Origin: Methanothrix harundinacea
GTDB taxonomy: Archaea > Halobacteriota > Methanosarcinia > Methanotrichales > Methanotrichaceae
Assembly: GCA_002502785.1 (NCBI GenBank)
Contig: DAQG01000075.1
Span: forward strand, 1-39,878
Length of the DNA stretch: 39,878 nucleotides
Direction: 5' to 3'
Below the pieces are notes generated by a model. It was not told the origin of the DNA. It made no database searches and saw only the letters and a list, made by a program, of their open reading frames with translations. Made by a program: the position numbers and the translations under genes. Position 1 is the stretch's first letter. Each line of letters opens with the position of its first letter. This document shows positions 38,080 through 39,878 of the stretch, in pieces.

Positions 38080-39574
38080 GATCTGGGAGCGGTCCCGGTC
38101 GAACTGGCATCTTCCCCAGCTTCCAAGGCCGATAATCGACGGGTCAAAAGGCGGCGAGAGCTTTCCCTTTCGAAACTATAGGATCGTCGTTGATTTGTAT
38201 ATGCTCGAGAAGGGTGACCGGTATTTGGAGAACCTCTTCGACCATCTGATCGTCCACTACCTATTCTGTCCACGGTCCCTCGACGCGGCCGGAAGGCTCG
38301 CCCTGGCGGCATTGGAGGGCCTTGGCAACGGGAACCAAAGCCAGGCGAGGAGGATGGTGAACCTATTCTCCGACATCGTCGTCGACACCTTCCGCCTGGA
38401 GCGTAGCAATGAGGACGAGGAGAAAGTCCTACTCGGCTGGAGGGATTTGGCCGAGCAGAGCCTCTCGCCCCTGGACGAGGCCGTGGTGGGTTTTCTCGCC
38501 GACCTCTGGGAAGTGGACCTTCCGTCCTCGGACCGTCCCGAGTCGAAGATGCTCCTATCGGTCTTCAGATGGGGCGTCAGGGACAGGTCGAAGTGGCCGA
38601 GACAGTGTCAGCAGATGGCGAGGATCCTCGAGCCCCTGGGGCCTGGAGTCCTCGGCAAAGGAATGGTTCCATCCGTCGAAGGTCTTGGCGGAAATGCCCG
38701 CTCTGCCCCCCTCTCGGGCCTAGCCTCGGACCTGGAGCCTGAGATTTACAGGGAGACCCTATCGGTCCTGGGCCTGGAGGGGGATTTGTTGCGATGGTAT
38801 CGAGACCAGAGCTACAACATAGTGATAAGGCCGACGAGCCGCGTTAAAGAGAGCTGGTACCCCTCAAGCCTTGCCAAGTGGCGTTTTTCAGATCCCCCCA
38901 GCGAGCTTGATGTCGCCTACTCTCTGAGCCTCGCACCCTGCCTTATCCCCGGAGTTACCACCTACAAGCGGGTGCAAGAATGCTGCGAGATGGAGGCGGG
39001 AGGCGAGAGGGTCCCGGACCTTCTGGTCGTTCTTGACAGCAGCGGGTCGATGGACGGCCACCGGCGGGGCACCAAGACCCATGCGGCGACCCTGGTCGCC
39101 TTCAAGGCCAGCCAGTTCGCCCACGCCCAGGGAGCGGAGGTCGCCGCCATCAGCTTCAGCGATCGGATGGCGGTCAAGGGGTGGACGAGGGACCTCTCCG
39201 CCGTCGAGGACGTTCTCGTCCAGCACCTTGGGTCTCGAACCCACATCCCCGGAGAGGAGGTGCTGAACATGACGAGGAAAAGGCCCGGCTGCCTCATTCT
39301 CTGCATAACCGACACCCACATCCAGAACCTCTACAACGAATGGCACTCGATCCAGGAGGCGGCAGCTCTCGGCAGGTTCGTCCTCTTCTGCATCGACGAG
39401 GTGAACAAGAACAGGCAGGTGGAGGAGGCCCTCGGCGACCTCGGTGCCGTCTATTACATCAATCGTCTCGAAGACCTTTTGTCCCTGGTCGTCGAGACGG
39501 CCGAGGAGGCCTATCGGCCCCAGCAGCCTCAGCAGGGGCGGCAGAGCGGGGAAAGTTTTATCTCCTCTGAGTGA
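38045..39574 (+). CDS. VWA-domain protein (ViaA/CobT/CoxE-like) partner of the MoxR ATPase
   Basis: About 509 aa from the TTG at 38045, which has GAGAAGG directly upstream; ATGs at 38012 and 38018 are alternatives that lie deeper in the preceding gene without a ribosome site. The N-terminal 320 residues are helical (YSEERLIEIWERSRSNWHLP onward). The C-terminal 200 form a von Willebrand A domain with a full MIDAS: DSSGSMDG, Thr in RRGTKTHAATLVAFKAS, and Asp in CITDTHIQNLY. It ends in a Gln-rich tail. In RavA-ViaA, CobS-CobT and CoxD-CoxE pairs such a protein is the ATPase's adaptor. Overlaps the GXGXG gene by about 35 bases. Confidence 0.85.
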   Translation: MGAGYSEERLIEIWERSRSNWHLPQLPRPIIDGSKGGESFPFRNYRIVVDLYMLEKGDRYLENLFDHLIVHYLFCPRSLDAAGRLALAALEGLGNGNQSQARRMVNLFSDIVVDTFRLERSNEDEEKVLLGWRDLAEQSLSPLDEAVVGFLADLWEVDLPSSDRPESKMLLSVFRWGVRDRSKWPRQCQQMARILEPLGPGVLGKGMVPSVEGLGGNARSAPLSGLASDLEPEIYRETLSVLGLEGDLLRWYRDQSYNIVIRPTSRVKESWYPSSLAKWRFSDPPSELDVAYSLSLAPCLIPGVTTYKRVQECCEMEAGGERVPDLLVVLDSSGSMDGHRRGTKTHAATLVAFKASQFAHAQGAEVAAISFSDRMAVKGWTRDLSAVEDVLVQHLGSRTHIPGEEVLNMTRKRPGCLILCITDTHIQNLYNEWHSIQEAAALGRFVLFCIDEVNKNRQVEEALGDLGAVYYINRLEDLLSLVVETAEEAYRPQQPQQGRQSGESFISSE

Positions 39575-39592
39575 ATGGGGTCTGCCTGAAGT

Positions 39593-39665
39593 GCCGGGGT
39601 AGGGTAGTTGGACATCCTTTGGGACTGTGGATCCCATGACCCGGGTTCGAATCCCGGCTCCGGCC
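39593..39665 (+). tRNA. tRNA-His (GTG)
   Basis: A 73-base cloverleaf: acceptor GCCGGGG (39593-39599) pairs with CTCCGGC (39658-39664) with one G-U. Anticodon stem TGGGA/TCCCA (39620-39624/39632-39636) closes a CTGTGGA loop with anticodon GTG (39627-39629). T arm is CCGGG-TTCGAAT-CCCGG. The discriminator is C (39665), the hallmark of tRNA-His. The base before position 1 is T, so the G-1 identity base is not encoded and must be added after transcription (Thg1-type enzyme). CCA is not encoded. A T6 run at about 39687-39692 may end the transcript. Confidence 0.93.
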
Positions 39666-39878
39666 CTAATTCAACGATAAAACAGGTTTTTTCGACTTCT
39701 CTCTCGTTTCAATACCCGCCTTCATAGTCTGGCTTCTCGAACAAACACGGGGAGGAGTCAAACAGCGTCACCCCGATGGAAGCTGCAGGGAATTCATTTT
39801 AAAATAATATTTTTTTTTTAAAAATACGACCGCCCAGGTTCCGAAAAGACATCTAAAAAATAGGCTCCTCGCTGTTTT

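Overview
The window reads as a GC-rich euryarchaeal methanogen chromosome. Methanogen markers are methanogenesis marker protein 9, three coenzyme F430 biosynthesis genes (cfbA, cfbE, cfbD), an AksE/LeuD-type small subunit beside an AksF/LeuB-type dehydrogenase, archaeal RadB, an archaeal-type riboflavin reductase and SecE. A relative of Methanothrix/Methanosarcinales is plausible from gene content and base composition, but that placement is inference.

Layout. 1-0.6 kb: decayed AT-rich OLD-family nuclease remnant. 0.9-4.5 kb: DUF4870 membrane protein, then a tightly packed leftward operon mm9 > CitG-like > DUF447 > radB. 4.7-8.4 kb: desulforedoxin (40 aa), HDAC-like deacetylase, radical SAM protein and AEC transporter, all leftward. 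8.5-13.7 kb: a Na+/K+-type P-ATPase broken by one base in an A8 run, then CBS and UspA genes and an amidohydrolase. 13.8-16.3 kb: arfC, DUF169, macro domain protein, IS110 remnant. 16.5-20.5 kb: zinc-ribbon/VOC (HPPD-like) protein, TspO, superoxide reductase, b561-like membrane protein, peroxiredoxin, 2TM protein; this looks like an oxygen-defence neighbourhood. 20.9-23.1 kb: ArsR > permease > thioredoxin > DGC-domain protein, the last with an in-frame TAG. 23.1-26.8 kb: a leftward three-gene operon of lysine 2,3-aminomutase-like radical SAM enzyme, an ATP-grasp ligase, and an ATP-grasp/GNAT fusion. This is the strongest candidate for an undescribed pathway. 27.3-30.9 kb: pseudogene debris, AksE/LeuD, an unknown Cys-rich protein, AksF/LeuB, HD hydrolase, SecE. 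31-33.7 kb: cfbA > cfbE > cfbD leftward. 33.9-34.4 kb: small secreted/anchored protein. 34.4-35.8 kb: gene-poor AT-rich stretch with transposon debris. 35.9-39.6 kb: operon of MoxR-type AAA ATPase, GXGXG (FwdC/GltB-like) protein and VWA protein. 39.6 kb: tRNA-His(GTG).

Several otherwise good genes are broken by single-base changes, mostly in homopolymers (A8 in the ATPase, an A run at the superoxide reductase start, a G run in an IS110 remnant). Sequence error must therefore be excluded before reading these as biology. Start sites were chosen from GGTGA/GGAG-type ribosome binding sites and gene overlaps.
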